Below, piece after piece: positions 21,377-34,335 of a DNA stretch of 64,000 bases (the stretch's first letter is position 1; each line of letters begins with the position of its first letter). This DNA comes from Coix lacryma-jobi var. lacryma-jobi (taxonomy: Eukaryota; Streptophyta; Magnoliopsida; Poales; Poaceae), in contig CM019824.1 in assembly GCA_009763385.1 (NCBI GenBank), positions 108,146,660-108,210,659 on the forward strand. The letters run 5' to 3'. Under the pieces are notes generated by a model. That model saw nothing but the letters and a program-made list of their open reading frames with translations. It searched no databases and was not told the origin of the DNA. A program made the translations under genes and the position numbers.

Positions 21377-23801
21377 TGAAGGACCGAATTGGCGACCAGA
21401 GGGGGGGTGAATGGGAGCCTCAAATTTCTTCTCGAGAAATGATGGCCCTTGTCCCAGAAAATCACCCCAAAAGCGAAGACTCAAACAACCGGTGAGTTCA
21501 CGACCTACGAATAGGTGGATACCCTAGGAGATGTCCTAGTGGTATAGCGGAACTACCAAAGAACCCCCAAAACCAAACGCCAAAGCAACGGGGCAAAACT
21601 GCACAAGCAAGCTCCTATAACAATCGAACCTCCGATAACGGAACACCCCACTCCTATGGAGAAGAGGAAAGTGTTCGGCCAAAACTACTTAGGCCAACTA
21701 GTGGCAAAAGCACCTTGGAAAGATCCTTATGAAGTTAGGAAACTAACACAATAGACGGATCTCAAATCGGAGCTCGAACGCAAAAGATACGGCCGCTAGA
21801 TCCAATGAAACTCCGAAAGCGGAACACTTAACTCCTATGGAGAAAAAGGAAGTGTCCGACCAAAAATACTTTGACCAATGGTGACAAAAGTACTTTGGAA
21901 TGATCCGTAAGAAGTTAGGAAACCAACACAACAAACAGATCATCAATCGGAGTTCGTACGCAAAAGATACAGACGAAATCAGCAAAACTGTGCAGTCGCG
22001 GACTGTCCGCTAGTGAACCGCGGACAGTCCGCTATTGAACCCCGGACAGTCCAGGAATGAGTCCCGGACAGTCCGCCGTTCAAATAATAAAACAGCGACC
22101 TCGCTGCACGTGAACAGCCCCGACCCCCGGACAGTCCGGGGATGAGTCCCGGACAGTCCGCCACTGTCCAGAAAGCCCAAAAACAGCTCGGGACAAAACC
22201 AAAATCGATTGGATCTTCACCAAATCGAACGGGGCTGCAACCAAACTTCTCCCAAGTGTTCTTCTACGTGTTGGGAAGCTAATCCTAGGATATCATCGCT
22301 CCAAAGCAACTAATCCATGAGAAATCGGAAGAACACTAGAAAAGGGGAAAGAACAAAGAACGAACGCGATTTTGACCCGATCTATGTGCTCGTGAGGTTA
22401 GAGAAGAAATCCTTCGGTGGAAAGAAGGAGCTCACGACATTGACCAATTTGATTCAAATGGAATCACAAATCGTCGCTCGGAGAGGGAGAACGAGGCAAA
22501 TCTCCAAGAAGGGAAAAACCAAAACGCGAAGAACAAAAACGCGATTCGATCCAAATTGCAGCCAACAAAGAGGAGGGGAGAAATTGATCCTTGGATTGCT
22601 ACGGGATGATGAATTGTGTAGCACACTGTGTCGAGTTACAAGCCACTCCTCGCAACAACAAAGCTCGGATGGCAAAAAGCTCAAGAACAAGAGCCACTCC
22701 TCTCTTCCTCACCCAAACCTCCTCTCACAACAACAAAATGAGAGTGGGGCCTACCAAGGATAGCTGCCCTAGCAGCCCCTTCACATATATATAGGCGCAC
22801 GTCCGAAGACCAAAATGCCCTCACATGAAGTACTAACCCAAATACCCCCAGGGGTAAAACTATCCAACCCTAGCAGTTTTCATCCGACGGCCACGCCCGC
22901 ACATCCGGTAGCTTCACCTTGACACGACCTCACCTGATGCCGCCATGTGCCGTCACGTCGACCACCGCGCCTTCCTCGTGGATAGCTTCGCCGCCGCGCC
23001 AGGCTCTCCACGCCGCCACGCGTCGACCGTCCTTTTGGACCTTCCCCCGGTTTTGAGGCCTAAACCGGAAAATCTGCCAGCCCAGGTTTTGAGGCCCAAA
23101 CCTGGCAAACCGTCCACCCAAGTTTTGAGGCCCAAACTCGGAAACCGTCGACGGTAGCGTTTTGAGGCTCAACTACCGAACCCGCGCCGTAGACGGGATG
23201 TGGTTCGCACACCCTGACCACCAGCACCGATATCGATGCATGTCCAGCCTCCACGCCGGGCACAACGCCTTCGCCTTCGCCTTCCTTCTTGACTCGGCCG
23301 ACGGCACTTGCGCCACACACAAGCCCGTGTCCGACCTCCCGCCAAGTGCCACGACGCCATCGTCTTCCTCTTGACTCGGCCGATGCATCGCACATCCCCA
23401 TGTGCTCTCGCTTGCCGATGCCACGTGCCAGCTACCACAGCTGGTGCTCTGGCCCTCTGGTCCATCAGTCCAAGCCTCACGTCCGCCCTTCACCGCTCTG
23501 GGTACATCGGCATGGCACGTCCGCCGCACGACTCGCCCATCCTTCACCGCTCTCGGTTCGTCGGCACGGCACGTCTCTACTTGACCTTCACCTCACCATC
23601 GACCACTGTATCCGAGCTCCACACCTGCACATCAACACAGCCAAGAGACACAAGTTGCACACGCACACCAACACATGAAACACCACAACTCAACGCCACC
23701 GGTTAGTCATAAACATTAAGCACATAGCGAGATAATGACTCAACCGGGAAAAGCCTCAAACCTTCCTCATTAAAGTCAATCATTCATCATATATGTTCTC
23801 A
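21377..23801 (-). repeat. Copia-B 3' LTR
   Basis: On the minus strand it starts TGAGAACATATATG and ends GGTCCTTCA. It contains a hairpin array (23045-23178), a TATA box (about 22784-22793) and CGGACAGTCCG palindromes (21999-22163), in that order along the element. A short reading frame at 22317-22763 recurs in the other LTR only because LTRs are copies. Confidence 0.93.
21999..22163 (-). repeat. CGGAC(A/T)GTCCG palindrome cluster
   Basis: At least six palindromic copies with core GGAC(A/T)GTCC within 165 bp, downstream of the TATA box along the element and so probably in the transcribed leader. Same in the other LTR at 30034-30199. Confidence 0.85.
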
Positions 23802-26800
23802 ATCTCCCCCTTGATGAATGCATTGACTAACTGTAAAACTAAAAAGGAAGGGTTTGAAGACAAGCCTCATTCAAGTGCCCAAAAGCCAAGCAAAAGCAAA
23901 CACAAGGCCACTTGGAATGAGGAAGGATCATGAAAACTCCAAATAAAAGCTCTCGGTCCCAAAAAAAATGGGAAAAGCGGGCAAAACCTCCACACAACCG
24001 AAGAGTCAAGATAAAACAAGAGTTTCATGAAATCCCAAAAGGTACTCGAAAACCAATCTCAAATAAATTGTCAAACAATCATCACAAAAGAAACCAAGGT
24101 TCCTTTCCACTTGGGTCCACTTGGGTCGAAATTTCTCCCCCTTGATGATTGAATTGACAAAATCTAGGCAAAAGAGATGGTTTGAGATACCAAAACCGAA
24201 AACTTGGTCCCCAAAGACATGGGCAATGGCTCAACGCAACCAAGCAAAGGATCGGAGCAACAGCTCAACAAAGAGCAAAACTCGATCACATAGAGCAAAA
24301 GACTTGGTTCCCAAAGACATGGGCAACGGCTCGACGCAACCAAGTCAAAAATGAGCTAGTCCTCAAGAAGAGGCAGAAAATGGCTCAACACCACTAGATG
24401 AAGGCTCGATACCAATTGAGGCCGAAGCAACGCATTAGAATGCAACCGATCACAAACAGCCAAGAATTGGTGAAAACAGCTAGTTCCTCAAGACAGAGGC
24501 ACATAGGCTCGATGCAACTAGCTGAAGGGTCCATACCAATCGAAAATACCAAGCAAAAACTGCTAGTCCTTCAAAAGAGAGGCAAAAACAGCTCAACACG
24601 ACTAGCAGGCTCGATACCGACTGAGAAAAACACAAAGAGAAGCTCAAAACTAAATGGAGCACAAACACTCGGAGCACGCGGAGAAGTAGCAAGACAAAAG
24701 CGACTCCTCCTAAAGGCAAGCCTACACACAAAGGCTATGCACCAAAGCTCATGACACCAAATACACTCCATACCAAAAAATGGATACCAATTGAAACACA
24801 TAAAAGAGCTATACCAATTGAAGGACATAAAAGAGCTAAACTCCCCCTTGCTCAAAGCTCTCCCCAAAATGCATGACTCTCCCCTTTGTGCCAACACACA
24901 AGCTCCCCCTTGCAAACAGCTTCTCCCCCTTGATAAAAGGGAACATGCTGAGGGGTTTTGACATTTTTCACAAAGTTGACACAAACACAAGATAGGTGAT
25001 CAACCAAAAGCATATGGGGCAATCACAGGGTGTATCAGAGCTGGGGGTATGAACACTAAGCTAAAATGCATGATATGCACAATGCAACTGCTTCAAGTGT
25101 ATAGCAATCAGAATGAAAAGATGCTCAAGAGGGTGCTTCCCTGAAGGTGTAGCAACCAATACAAATGCTTGCAAAGGCTCAAACTGATCAAATGAATACG
25201 AAATATGAACAATAGAGCATATGAGCAGTTTTAAGCCATTCAAAAGGAGTTCACCACTAAAATAGCACTAAGCATGAAAAGACAGGAAATCAACCAAGTG
25301 CTAACTCAAGTATACAAGGTGAACTACCCCTAGCAAAGTTCAATCATCATGCCATAGAATGAAACATCGACTTGTGTCATTATCAAATTTTATCGGAATT
25401 TGCAGCGGTATTAACACAAGTTCAAATTAAAAGCATGTGATTGCGAGAGGTTGAAAGCATGGTCATTGCCTAACTTTTCAACCGGGCTAAGCCAATGCAA
25501 GAAAAGCAATCAGAAGCTTAAAGCACCGGTTTCAGTCTTACACTACACGGCTCAAGTTTAACTCAATTGTGCAATGAGAAACAGTCTCGATACCGTGAGG
25601 TGCTGATACATGCAATCCCATCTCGATCTTTTCATTTCACTTAGACTTGGATCAAATTTTAAGCACAAGGTAAATATGAACAATCCAAGCAAGTGAATGA
25701 CTCAGTGCAAGAGACATAGCAACCTAGCATACAAAAGATAGCACAAGTGATCTCAACACATTCTACCCATGCTAGTTGCCACTCTCAATGGTGAACAAAT
25801 TAAAGGTTTCATAGTTGATTAAACAAGTTCACCATTTGCAAAAATAGCTTAGCTCATAACATGTATCAAATGATCAAAAAGAGCCTAAGCTACAAGCATC
25901 ATCATGAATAAGCAGGGCATAACAAAAAGAGCATAATCTCATTCTCATTGCTCTAAACATGAAGCTCTAAAAAGCACCAAAATACATGATGAGATGCATG
26001 CAAAAGCTAGTCTATCGAAGGACAAATCAAAACTAGCCTAAAAAGGAAAACCCAAAACAAAAGGGTATCGGAGAAGTCCAACTGAGATACAACAAGCAAA
26101 ATGCTTCCCTAACTAAAAAGGGAAACACACATCAAACTCACAAATAAAGAGCCAAGAAACGCTCAAGCGATAGCCAGCAAGATCCACATCGAAAAGACCA
26201 CACAGCAAAAAGAGGTCAATGAAGAAGAGTACCAAAACCTGAACTCAGAAGTGTGTCGGGGGTACCTCATGAAGAGCATGACCGCCTGTTGGTGTGATAC
26301 CCGAGGGGACACCTGAATCTGCTCAACTCCGGGGCGCTTGCCTCGCCGAAGTCGTCTCCCCCTCGCCTGATGCTGCCGCTCCCACGGGTGCAGCTAGTGC
26401 TCGCTGGAGAGCTGCTCGAACAGAACCCCAAGTCGTGGCAGAAGTGGAATCGCATCCGTGAGCCAAAGTGCTCTCTCCAGGCTCCTGTTCTCTTGCACAC
26501 TCAAAAGCAGAAGAAACACAAGGTATCGTCTCATCCAGTGTGACCTCAAGGTCTCCACAAAACGGTTAGTCACATAACAAGCATAAGGTGAACTCTCAAC
26601 AAAAAGAGATCTACCTATGAATGATACCGCAAGGAGATCTGAACTCAACCTAGTCAAGACTACCATGCAACAGGATAAAGCACTGTATAGCAAAAAGCAG
26701 CCTAAAGACATGATCAACCCAAACACAGCCTAAACCTCAACACATGCTACAATGCAAGATAATGATAGCAATAGATCCAAAAGCATGCAACATGATAAAA

Positions 26801-27293
26801 TTGTGGAAAGGCTAGTGCTCAAACTAAACATGTCAACAGGGTACATGCAGCTAATCAAATCTAGCACCTGAAAAGTGACACCTAATGAACATCACACCTC
26901 TACAAGTAACGCTCATGGAGAAGTATGGTAAAGCATGGCATAATGTTCATAAGGATCACCAACTATCATGAAAAGTGGATATTCCACAAGAGCTATACAC
27001 AAAGCTAGCATGACATGTGATACAGAAGATAGCACATGCTAGACTAAAGCAAAACATGATACAAAGGAAAATGTACATGTAAGAACTATACAAGTGAGCA
27101 CCTGAACGTCCATCTCATACCACAAGAAATAGAACATGGATGTTCAAGGCATGAGTGTGTAAGAAAGCTCACCGAGTAGCAAAAGCCTCTTTGGAGGCAA
27201 ATCTAAGCGGGGTGTAGAGAACCATCAACTCTTGATCACATCTAAAAGATCAAGCTCCATCAGGCGCATGTTCTCCACCCCGCGTCCTCATAT
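23802..27293 (-). other. Copia-B 3' non-coding region
   Basis: No supported gene. It begins (plus-strand view) with the purine tract complement ATCTCCCCCTTGAT at 23802-23815. Further CTCCCCCTT blocks stand near 24135, 24842 and 24900-24935, giving several purine tracts. Hairpin elements with GACTTGGTT/AACCAAGTC (24300-24345) and CAGCTAGTT/AACTAGCTG (24478-24526) belong to the 3' UTR chain. A GC-rich patch at about 26260-26500 is unexplained. Confidence 0.75.
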
Positions 27294-29150
27294 CTACACA
27301 CAAGAGGACAAAGCAGGCCGAGTCTTGGACCCCGAAGGGTTAGCAAGCATGTACTTGGGAACCCAAGACTTGGTCACAGATCTCAACTTATCTTGTGAGT
27401 TAGCATGATGCAAATGTTGGTTCAAATGCAATTGTGAAACCCCCTTGGAAGCATTCCTCAAAAGGACAACTCGAGGAGAAGAACGAGTCGTACCACGAGA
27501 AAAGAGGCAAACATCTTCCAAGGTTTTTGTAGAAGAACCAATAGAAGCACCATGAAAAGCATGACGTGGACCAAGAGAAGAAGCACCAGAATCATGTCCA
27601 CGATCATGACCTATCCCACTAGAAAAGGAGTCATAAAACCCATCAACAAAGAGGGGCTTCTTACTAGGAGCACAAGCGTTCATGCCATGAGAAGGGCTAT
27701 GAACCACCAAGTTCCTAGAAGAGCGAGCTTGGCACAAGCATTTGGCACGCCGATAGCAAAAGCTTTCTTGATGCCCATCTTTCTCACAAAAAGAGCAATG
27801 GTACAAAGGCCTACTGGAAGGCACACCATTCTCCAACAAGTGAGAAGTCCCTTGGGACTTAGAACAAGAAGCATCAACAACCAACTTGGTGCCAACACTC
27901 GGAGCACACATGCCATGGGAAAGGCTACGCGGCTTCCTAAAAGCCTTAGCTCGAATACGCCGCTCGTGCTTAACACGGCGAAAACAAAAATCGAGCGAAT
28001 GTCCATCCTTCTTGCAAAAGGTGCAATGAAAAACTGGATTGGGAGCATGAGTCCCAAAAATATGAGAAGCACCCTTGTCAAGAGAAGTCCCTTGGACATC
28101 ACTCGAAGAAACAGCAAGGTTAGGAGTAGCTATGGAAGAGCTATCCAAAACCTTGGCACAAGTGCTAACGTCAAGAGACTCACGCGCAGAACAAGAACTC
28201 AACTCCGGTTGCAAAGATGCAAACACAGAAATATCAACATCGGAGTTGGAAGAAATGCGTGACTCAAATGACTTAGCACAAAGGCTCTTGCATCTTTTGG
28301 CCAAAACCTCATTTTTCAAACATGAGGCGGTCACACGTACCACAAGGAGTGTTTCTCAAGTTTTCCATCTCCTTTTCAATGCACTCGGCATATGTGGTAC
28401 GCAAGAGCTCAATCTCCTTCTCAAGGTTGGCACTCATATCATTGTGCTCAACCAACTTAGCGCTCATATCATCGCGCAAAACCTTCAAAGCCAAAACTTT
28501 CTTTTCTAAATCAATGCAAGATGTGCAAATAAAATCGGTGGAAGAAACATCACCATTCACATCAAGCAAAGAATCATAATTGGCACAAGAAGTATGGCAA
28601 GCATCTTTATTCAAAGAGCACAAGCTACAAGGCCTAGCATTTATCTTATCAATTTCAGCCCTAGCATGTCAAGTTCATCTACACATGTGGTGTGAGTCAT
28701 TTTTAATTTATTAATTTCAGCAAGCAAAAACTCACAAGAAACACATGGTAACAAAGCATTTGACTTAAGCAAGGTTATTTCAGTTTTAGCACATTCAAGA
28801 TCCTTGCACAAGTCAATGCAAACTAAACATGGTTTGGAAGCATTTGATTTCGACAATTCATTCTCAGATTTTAAGCTAGCAAGAGAAAAGCCTAGCTCAT
28901 CATTCTTCCTAACCATGTCATTACAAGAGGTGCAAGGCAAAGAGGGTCTAGACTTCAACCTAGCAATGGAGCATTTCAACTTCTCATTCTTTCTAAGCAA
29001 GATAGCACAAAGCTCATCATTCCTAGTGCAAGCCTCATATAGGTTGTGCAAGGTCACAAGACCACAAGCAAGTGTACCTCTCTTGGCCTTGCCAAGTTGA
29101 TGTAGAAGATCCTCTGGTGAAAGTTTATCATCACGTAGAAGATTCAACAA
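27294..29150 (-). pseudogene. gag: Copia-B Gag tail: Cys-pair coiled coil and two zinc knuckles
   Basis: Three stretches (29150-28641, 28623-28309, 28343-27294) in two alternating frames form one broken gene. The first two are a Leu/Glu/Lys-rich coiled coil punctuated by PCxxC motifs (PCTSC, PCLVC, PCVSC, then CTSC and PCGTC). The third has two knuckles, CTFCKKDGHSLDFC and CSFCEKDGHQESFC, and ends near WVPKYMLANPSGSKT, a common Sirevirus Gag ending. One-base losses near 28660 and 28320 break the frame. The capsid-like N-terminal region found in A, D and F is missing: only about 260 bases separate the primer site from the coiled coil, and they hold a stop. Probably not functional. Confidence 0.75.
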
Positions 29151-29399
29151 CTAATTCACCTCGCGATCCCTCTCATCAACTGCACTCCTCCTTCTTCCCA
29201 AGATGTAGTCCTTGGAAACATTCAAACCAAAAGACAAAGACATACTTGAAGAAGAACTTGGTGCTACTTCCAGAAGCACCATTAGTGTTAGCCAAACAAA
29301 AAGCTCAACACCTCGACAAGCAATGTCGGAAACAAAACCGCTCTCAAAAGGTCACCTTCGCGGATCTGGAATTGGTTAAGGTAGAGAGATCCTTCACTG

Positions 29400-29411
29400 G
29401 CTCCAATACCA
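29400..29411 (-). other. Copia-B primer-binding site
   Basis: Minus strand TGGTATTGGAGC, two changes from the Met-tRNA site, directly after the LTR end at 29414. Confidence 0.85.
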
Positions 29412-29413
29412 AT

Positions 29414-31828
29414 TGAAGGACCGAATTGGCGACCAGAGGGGGGTGAATGGGAGCCTCAAATTTCTTCTCGAGAAATGATGGCCCTTGTCCTAGAAAATCA
29501 CCCCAAAAGCGAAGACTCAAACAACCGGTGAGTTCATGACCTACGAATAGGTGGATACCATAGGAGATGTCCTAGAGGTACAGCGGAACTACCGAAGAAC
29601 CCCCAAAACCAAATGCCAAAGCAACGGGGCAAAACTGCACAAGCAAGCTCCTATAACAATCGAACCTCCGATAACGGAACACCCCACTCCTATGGAGAAG
29701 AGGAAAGTGTTCGGCCAAAACTACATAGGCCAACTAGTGGCAAAAGCACCTTCGAAAGAACCTTATGAAGTTAGGAAACTAACGCAATTTTCGGATCTCA
29801 AATCAGAGCTCGAACGCAAAAGATACGGCCGCTAGAACCAATGAAACTCCGAAAGCAGAACACTTAACTCCTATGGAGAAAAAGGAAGTGTCCGACCAAA
29901 AATACTTTGACCAATGGTGACAAAAGTACTTTGGAATGATCTGTAAAAAGTTAGGAAACCAACGCAACAAACGGATCACGAATCGGAGTTCGTACGCAAA
30001 AGATACAGACGAAATCAGCAAAACTGTGCAGTCGCGGACTGTCCGCTAGTGAACCGCGGACAGTCCGCTATTGAACCCCGGACAGTCCGGGAATGAGTCC
30101 CGGACAGTCCGCCGTTCAAAAAATAAAACAGCGACCTCGCTGCCCGTGAACAGCCCCGACCCCCGGACAGTCCGGGGATGAGTCCCGGACAGTCCGCCAC
30201 TGTCCAGAAAGCCCAAAAACAGCTCGGGACAAAACCAAAATCGATTGGATCTTCACCAAATCGAACGAGGCTACAACCAAACTTCTCCCAAGTGTTCTTC
30301 TACGTGTTGGGAAGCTAATCCTAGGATATCATCGCTCCAAACCAACTAATCCATGAGAAATCGGAAGAACACTAGAAAAGGGGAAAGAACGAAGAACGAA
30401 CGCGATTTTGACCCGATCTATGTGCTCGTGAGGTTAGAGAAGAAATTCTTCAGTGGAAAGAAGGAGCTCACGACATCGAGCAATTTGATTCAAACGGAAT
30501 CGCAAATCGTCGCTCGGAGAGGGAGAATGAGGCAAATCTCCAAGAAGGGAAAAACCAAAACGCGAAGAACAAAAACGCGATTCGATCCAAATTGCAGCCA
30601 ACAAAGAGGAGGGGAGAAATTGATCCTTGGATTGCTACGGGATGATGAATTGTGTAGAACACTGTGTCGGGTTACAAGCCACTCCTCGCAACAACAAAGC
30701 TCGGATGGCAAAAAGCTCAAGAACAAGAGCCACTCCTCTCTTCCTCACCCAAACCTCCTCTCACAACAACAAAATGAGAGTGGTGCCTACCAAGGATAGC
30801 TGCCCTAGCAGCCCCTTCACATATATATAGGCACACGTCCGAAGACCAAAACGCCCTCACATGAAGTACTAACCCAAATACCCCCAAGGGGTAAAATTGT
30901 CCAACCCTAGCAGTTTTCATCCGACGGCCACGCCCGCACATCCGGTAGCTTTGCCTCGACGCGACCTCACCTGATGCCGCCACGTCGACCACCGCGCCTT
31001 CCTCGTGGATAGCTTCGCCGCCGCGCTAGCCTCTCCACGCCGCCACGCGTCGACCGTCCTTTTGGACCTTCCCCCGGTTTTGAGGCCTAAACCAGGAAAT
31101 CCGCCAGCCCAGGTTTTGAGGCCCAAACCTGGCAAACCGTCCACCCGAGTTTTGAGGCCCAAACTCGGAAACCGTCGAGGGTAGCTTTTTGAGGCTCAAC
31201 TACCGAACCCGCGCCGTAGACGGGATGTGGTTCGCACATCCCGACCACCGGCACCGATGCCGATGCATGTCCAGCCTCCACGCCGGGCACAACGCCTTCG
31301 CCTTCGCCTTCCTTCTTGACTCGGCCGACGGCACTTGCGCCGCATGCAAGCCTGTGTCCGACCTCCCGCCAAGTGCCACGACGCCATCGTCTTCCTCCCG
31401 ACTCGACCGATGCATCACACATCCCCATGTGCTTTCGCTTGCCGATGCCACGTGCCAGCTACCACAGCTGGTGCTCTGGCCCTCTGGTCCGTCAGTCCAA
31501 GCCTCACGTCCGCCCTTCACCGCTCTAGGTACATCGGCATGGCACGTCCGCCGCACGACACGCCCATCCTTCACCGGTCCCGGTTCGTCGGCATGGCACG
31601 TCTCTACTTGACCTTCACCTCACCATCGACCACTGTATCCGAGCTCCACACCTGCACATCAACACAGCTAAGAGACACATGTTGCACACGCACACCAACA
31701 CATGAAACACCACAACTCAACGCCACCGGTTAGTCATAAACATTAAGCACATAGGGAGATAATGACTCAACCGGGAAAAGCCTCAAACCTTCCTTATCAA
31801 AGTCAATCATTCATCATATATGTTCTCA
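29414..31828 (-). repeat. Copia-B 5' LTR
   Basis: Partner of 21377-23801. Hairpin array at 31072-31206, TATA box at 30821-30830, palindromes at 30034-30199. Ends precisely at the duplicated gatgg. Confidence 0.93.
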
Positions 31829-32038
31829 GATGGGCTTCTTTCTTTATTTCTTGATTTTACGCCTTGCCGAAAAGCGTATTCTTCTTGCCTCTTCCATGGT
31901 ATTCTTTGATTACTCCTGCAACATAAGTGAATCACCAAAACTTGTGGAACTCGTTCGATATAAAAGCCCTAATTCTAGTTTGGTGATCATTTCATGTGAA
32001 ACTTGGCGGTCATAAATAGGCAATAAGGACCGCCAACA

Positions 32039-32877
32039 GTAGCTACAACAGAGGAATGAGAAAAGAGGAAAACCTAGAATGAGAATAGCAAATGACTGAG
32101 ATGGTTTGGAGGGAGGGGTTGCCTTTCCATATATAGCCTAATACATTATTCCCCTTCTACCCCTACTGGTAATGAGTGAGCAGGCTAACCCTAAGGGTAT
32201 TCCTATCCAACTCGATGTGTAGTCGATCCGACGGCCATGGCAGCACATCCGGTAGCTTCGCCTCGACGCGACCTCAGCCGATGCCGCCACATGTCATCCT
32301 GTCGACCGTCGCGTCGCCACGCGTCGACCGTCCTTTTTGGACCTCCCCCCGGTTTTGAGGCTGAAACCGGGAAACTTGTCCCCTAGCTGAGTTTTGTGGC
32401 CAAAACTCAGAAACCCGACAGCACCTAGGTTTTGAGGCCCAAACCTAAAAACCGTCCTCAGCCCGAGCTTTGAGGCCCAAACTCGGAAACCAGCTAGCCG
32501 GTGGTTTTTCTATGGCTCAACCACCAAAGTGAAGCTGTAGAGGGATGCACCGCCCGTGCACCCCATCCACCAACACGTGTCCTCAGGTCCACGTCCAAAG
32601 CCACATTGTGTCCCGGAAGTCTCCGTTCATCGCTGTCCCAACGTATCAGCCACCACGGCTGATCCTCTGACCACCGGTCCGTCAGTCCAAGCCTCACGTC
32701 CGCCCTTGACCGCTCCGAGTCCATCAGCACGACACGTCTCTACTTGACCTTCACCTTGCCTTTGATCAACGTCTCCGTGCTCAACACCTGCACATCATGA
32801 ACCAAAGAACATGCGCATCAAACCTGTTGACAATCACTCATCATCACAAGACCCGGAATACACCCCGTGTATCCGCA
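32039..32877 (-). repeat. Copia-C 3' LTR, first part
   Basis: Starts TGCGGATACACGGGG on the minus strand at 32877, akin to A, D and F. Hairpin array at 32347-32527 with five units (first GGTGGTT/AACCACC). The remaining LTR lies beyond Athila-G, to the left of the window. Confidence 0.85.
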
Positions 32878-34335
32878 ATCTCCCCCTTGATGAGTGTATT
32901 ATCAACTACCAACACAAATCATATAGAGTAGAAGGAAGAAGAAGAAAGAAGGTAGAATAGAAAGAACTCATCCAAATGACCAAAAGCAAAGCAAAAGTCG
33001 AAAGAGGGTCAAGTGGAGTGAGCAAGACAACTTGGTCCCCAAAGACATGGGCAATGGCTCGACGCAAACAAGCAAAGCAAAGCTAGCCCTCAAGAAGAGG
33101 CAGAACAGGATCAACACCACTAGCGAGAAAGAGGGAGCAAAGACGCCAAACACTGAGTAAACCAGCTAGTCCCTCAAGTAAGAGGCAAAGGCTCAACACA
33201 ACTAGCTGCAAACCGCTCCAAACCAAATGATAACACTGAAGCTGAAAACTCGTCAACCGAGCAAACTCCCCTTGGACACAAGCAACTCCCCCTTAGATAG
33301 TGCATATAAATCTATTATTTGTCAAATTTCTCCCCCTTAGTTGATAATGCACATATCAAGAATAAACATGGTAGCCTGAAAGAAAGCTAAGAGAATGCAA
33401 AAGCTTCAAAAATATCCTATCCAGAGTGATAAAATGCTCTTTTTGCACAAGTGCATAAGTAAAGAGCCCAAATGCTAGCATAAATTCATCATGATCATAT
33501 AGCCCAACAAGAATCGCAAAGCAATTTTAGATTTGAAATTTAGACAAAAGATCAAGTTCACCAAATAAATAGCATCTAGTATGAAAATAGACATGTCATT
33601 AACTAGAGCTAACAAAACCACACTGGTGAATTACCTCAAAGCAAGTGTCAATTCTGCAAGCCATATACAACTCATTTCATTTGAATTGAACAATTCATAC
33701 AAGAGATATACATGTCAAGTGACTGCGAGGGGTTGAAAGCACCACAAACCCTTACTTTTCAAGCAAGCCAAGCCTAAGTCAAAAGACTATTAGAAGCTTA
33801 AGGCAATGGTTTTGGTCATACACTACACTGCTCAAGTTCATCCCAAAGTGCAAAGGGAAGCAGTCTCGATATAGTGAGGTGTTGTAGTGCAATCCCACCT
33901 CAATCTTTCCTTTACCTCTTAGCTTGGATTTCAGATTTTATCATTTAAGTATTTCGGAGTATATACAATGGAAGCGATTTAAACTCCAAGCCAGAGACAT
34001 AGCAACCTAGTATGACTAAGCAAGCTCAAGAGTGACAAGATCTACTCATACTAGTTGCCAAAGCAAATGGTGAACTATTTTTAGGATATGACAAGTATTA
34101 ACCAAGTTCATCATTGCAAAATCATACTTAGCTCACCAAGTTGAGTTACATGATCATAAAGAGCTTAAACTGCATAAACTAAGTATCATACACACATGTG
34201 AAAGCAGAGCAAAGTATCAATCTAGATAGAATATAATTGAAGCTCAAAATGCAAGTATGATACATATGCAAATGCAGAAAAGCTATGAATGAACCTAGAC
34301 TGTACAACATATGCTACAACAAAGTGATCCCACAT
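32878..34335 (-). other. Copia-C 3' untranslated region with purine tracts
   Basis: No gene seen. The purine tract next to the LTR is 32878-32891 (minus ATCAAGGGGGAGAT); extra tracts are near 33285-33295 and 33330-33340. Hairpin-chain elements lie at about 33025-33205. Confidence 0.8.

Larger units (their letters stand above)
21377..31828 (-). mobile_element. Copia-B, non-autonomous Sirevirus-like element
   Basis: 10,452 bp with perfect target duplication gatgg (21372-21376 and 31829-31833). LTRs of 2,425 and 2,415 bp. Met-tRNA primer site and purine tract stand at the expected ends. The 5.6-kb interior keeps only the tail of a Gag; no protease, integrase or reverse transcriptase motif is visible on either strand. 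It resembles large non-autonomous retrotransposon derivatives that use the proteins of a partner. Confidence 0.92.
20094..32038 (-). mobile_element. Athila-G 5' LTR, split by Copia-B
   Basis: On the minus strand it starts TGTTGGCGGTCC (at 32038) and ends ATGCCAACA (at 20094), like Athila-1 but a different family. Real LTR sequence is 20094-21376 and 31829-32038, about 1.49 kb once the duplicated gatgg is counted once; the middle is Copia-B. It lies inside the LTR of Copia-C, with gtagc (32039-32043) as the likely target duplication; the partner is outside the window. Confidence 0.82.

Noticed and set aside
22317..22763. 148-codon frame kept in both LTRs of Copia-B (also 30353-30799)
   Set aside because: The two copies agree because LTRs are copied from each other. 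It is antisense to the element and shows no known domain.
26267..26726. GC-rich patch with minus-strand frames in Copia-B
   Set aside because: I looked for integrase, RT or a captured host exon and found no motif; listed only as unexplained.
27552..28262. 236-codon plus-strand frame
   Set aside because: Antisense shadow of the Gag tail of Copia-B, which has zinc knuckles on the minus strand.
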